The notes beneath the pieces are model-generated. The model searched no databases. It saw nothing but the letters and a program-made list of their open reading frames with translations, and was not told the origin of the DNA. Both the position numbers and the translations under genes were made by a program. Shown here one piece after another: positions 21,628-22,600 of a stretch of 22,600 nt of DNA. Origin of the DNA: Bacteroidales bacterium UBA4360 (GTDB lineage Bacteria; Bacteroidota; Bacteroidia; Bacteroidales; UBA932); contig DGSO01000028.1 of NCBI GenBank assembly GCA_002393945.1, positions 627-23,226 on the forward strand, in the 5' to 3' direction. Position 1 is the stretch's first letter, and each line of letters starts with the position of its first letter.

Positions 21628-22600
21628 TCAATAGGATTTCTCAAAGGCATCCTTAACTTCATTCAAAATATTGTTTTGTAGGAGTTTTGCATAGTGCTGT
21701 GTTATTCTGGTTGTGCTGTGCCCAAGGAGTTTTGCTACCACCTCCAAGCGTATCCCTCTATTCAAACACCTGGTAGCATAAGTGTGTCTTGCAACGTGGG
21801 AAAAGATAGGTTTATCAATCCCACATAGGTCCCTGATGGTTTTCAGATAGACATTGAGTTTGTGGTTTCCAATGATAGGGAGTTTGAAATGATACTTTTT
21901 GAGAATCTCTACCCCTTGCTCCAAGATGACAGCGGTATAGAACACCCCAGTTTTGTTGCGCTTGTCGTGTATGTAGTATTGACCATCCTCTGTTATCTGG
22001 AAGTCTGTTGGCACTAGCTTAGCCATATCCGTATAGCTGAGCCCAGATGCAGCCTGGAACACAAACAGGTCTCTCACCCTGTTAAGGCTCTCATTATGGA
22101 AGTCTGTTGTACGAATCTTATCAACCTCCTCTTCTGATAGAAACTGTACGCTCTTTTCTCCCTTCCTGAGCTTGATTCCTGCGAAAGGATTTATCTTGAT
22201 TTTACCGTTGTCTATCCCAAACTGAACGATAGTCTTCACCCTCTGGCAGTAACCATTGGTGGTCACGTAGTCCAGGTATTGGTTCATAGAGGCTTGATAG
22301 TCCAGTATGATTGCTTTGGTGATGGCAGAGACTGGCTCTTTGGGGGAGATGACCTGATAGAACTTGTCCCTAGCTATCTCATATTTCCTGTATGACTTTG
22401 CTGTCAGGTCTTTCCCCACCCTCTTTGATAGGATGTGCATATAGTCATTGAAGAGGTCCCCAATGGTATAGAGCACATAACCCCCATTCTGGAAGTAGGC
22501 TTTGAGTGCGTCAGCGGTCAAAGGCTGACCCTCCATAAGAAAGGTGGTGATAATCTGGTTCAGCCTTGCTCTTATACCATCCAGGTAGTCTATCAAGTCT
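21628..22600 (-). CDS. Tyrosine recombinase of CTnDOT type (5' end beyond window)
   Basis: At least 323 residues; the frame stays open to the window edge, so the N-terminus (arm-binding part) is missing. The order is a core-binding SAM-like domain (TIGDLFNDYMHILSKRVGKDL, SYRKYEIARDKF) and then the catalytic domain (LSEEEVDKIRTTDF). Catalytic residues visible are Lys in DKRNKTG, His-x-x-Arg in HVARHTYATRCLNRG, His in LGHSTTRITQHYAK and the Tyr of that block. The first active-site Arg is replaced by Ser (AASGLSYTD), as in IntDOT, where this is known to be tolerated. Such enzymes move conjugative or mobilisable elements of Bacteroidota, so an element probably continues to the right. A start within the window (TTG at 22596) is not credible. 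Confidence 0.9.
   Translation of the reverse strand, partial: DLIDYLDGIRARLNQIITTFLMEGQPLTADALKAYFQNGGYVLYTIGDLFNDYMHILSKRVGKDLTAKSYRKYEIARDKFYQVISPKEPVSAITKAIILDYQASMNQYLDYVTTNGYCQRVKTIVQFGIDNGKIKINPFAGIKLRKGEKSVQFLSEEEVDKIRTTDFHNESLNRVRDLFVFQAASGLSYTDMAKLVPTDFQITEDGQYYIHDKRNKTGVFYTAVILEQGVEILKKYHFKLPIIGNHKLNVYLKTIRDLCGIDKPIFSHVARHTYATRCLNRGIRLEVVAKLLGHSTTRITQHYAKLLQNNILNEVKDAFEKSY

Noticed and set aside
1..22600. CRISPR array, riboswitch of a known class, or toxin-antitoxin pair
   Set aside because: No regularly spaced repeats, no recognised riboswitch core, and no adjacent small gene pair with toxin or antitoxin features were found.

Overview
The window looks like part of a Bacteroidales genome, probably an uncultured gut or rumen lineage with a fairly GC-rich backbone. 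The evidence is Bacteroidota-type promoters (TAnnTTTG at -7 and TTG/TTTG about 19-21 bases upstream), weak or absent Shine-Dalgarno sequences, and families typical of this phylum: family C69 dipeptidase, TIGR00733-type OPT transporter, DUF5683, PepSY-like and lipocalin-like lipoproteins, and a CTnDOT-like integrase.

Layout. (1) 1-1203: 5' part of a 23S rRNA gene on the minus strand. It is preceded by a 380-base leader and a near-consensus promoter, with no 16S or tRNA gene between promoter and 23S. (2) 1693-7526, plus strand: a peptide-use cluster of exported C69 dipeptidase, OPT oligopeptide transporter and tripeptidase PepT, followed by a fused MsrA-fRMsr methionine sulfoxide reductase. (3) 7562-9107: three small genes, namely an 80-residue hypothetical protein, a convergent C92/YiiX-like papain-fold lipoprotein, and a lipocalin-like lipoprotein, ending in a strong terminator. 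(4) 9469-14626: a compact seven-gene operon of butyrate kinase, branched-chain aminotransferase, TPR protein and a four-subunit 2-oxoacid:ferredoxin oxidoreductase (VOR/KOR family). Together these suggest fermentation of branched-chain amino acids through acyl-CoA and acyl-phosphate to branched short-chain acids plus ATP and reduced ferredoxin; the phosphotransacylase step is not in the window.

(5) 14627-19020: an accessory island. Identical 36-base direct repeats (14796 and 18944) bracket about 4.15 kb. A second, split 33-base inverted repeat lies close to both. Inside are a DUF5683 protein, a membrane-anchored LytTR regulator, a KilA-N protein and a small serine recombinase. The last two genes are themselves bracketed by 73-74-base inverted repeats, each carrying an outward-facing promoter. 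The left promoter fires into the LytTR gene. The right one fires into a structured, non-coding stretch that ends in an intrinsic terminator. This is the best candidate in the window for an undescribed switch or mobile system.

(6) 19021-21567: a Na/Pi cotransporter-PhoU protein with an OmpR/PhoB-type winged-helix DNA-binding domain fused to its C-terminus, which is the most unusual single protein here, and a PepSY-like lipoprotein on the other strand. (7) 21628-22600: a CTnDOT-type tyrosine recombinase cut by the window edge, which suggests another integrative element beyond it.

All family calls are from reading the sequence. No database search was possible, so novelty claims are statements about what I recognise, not about what has been deposited.
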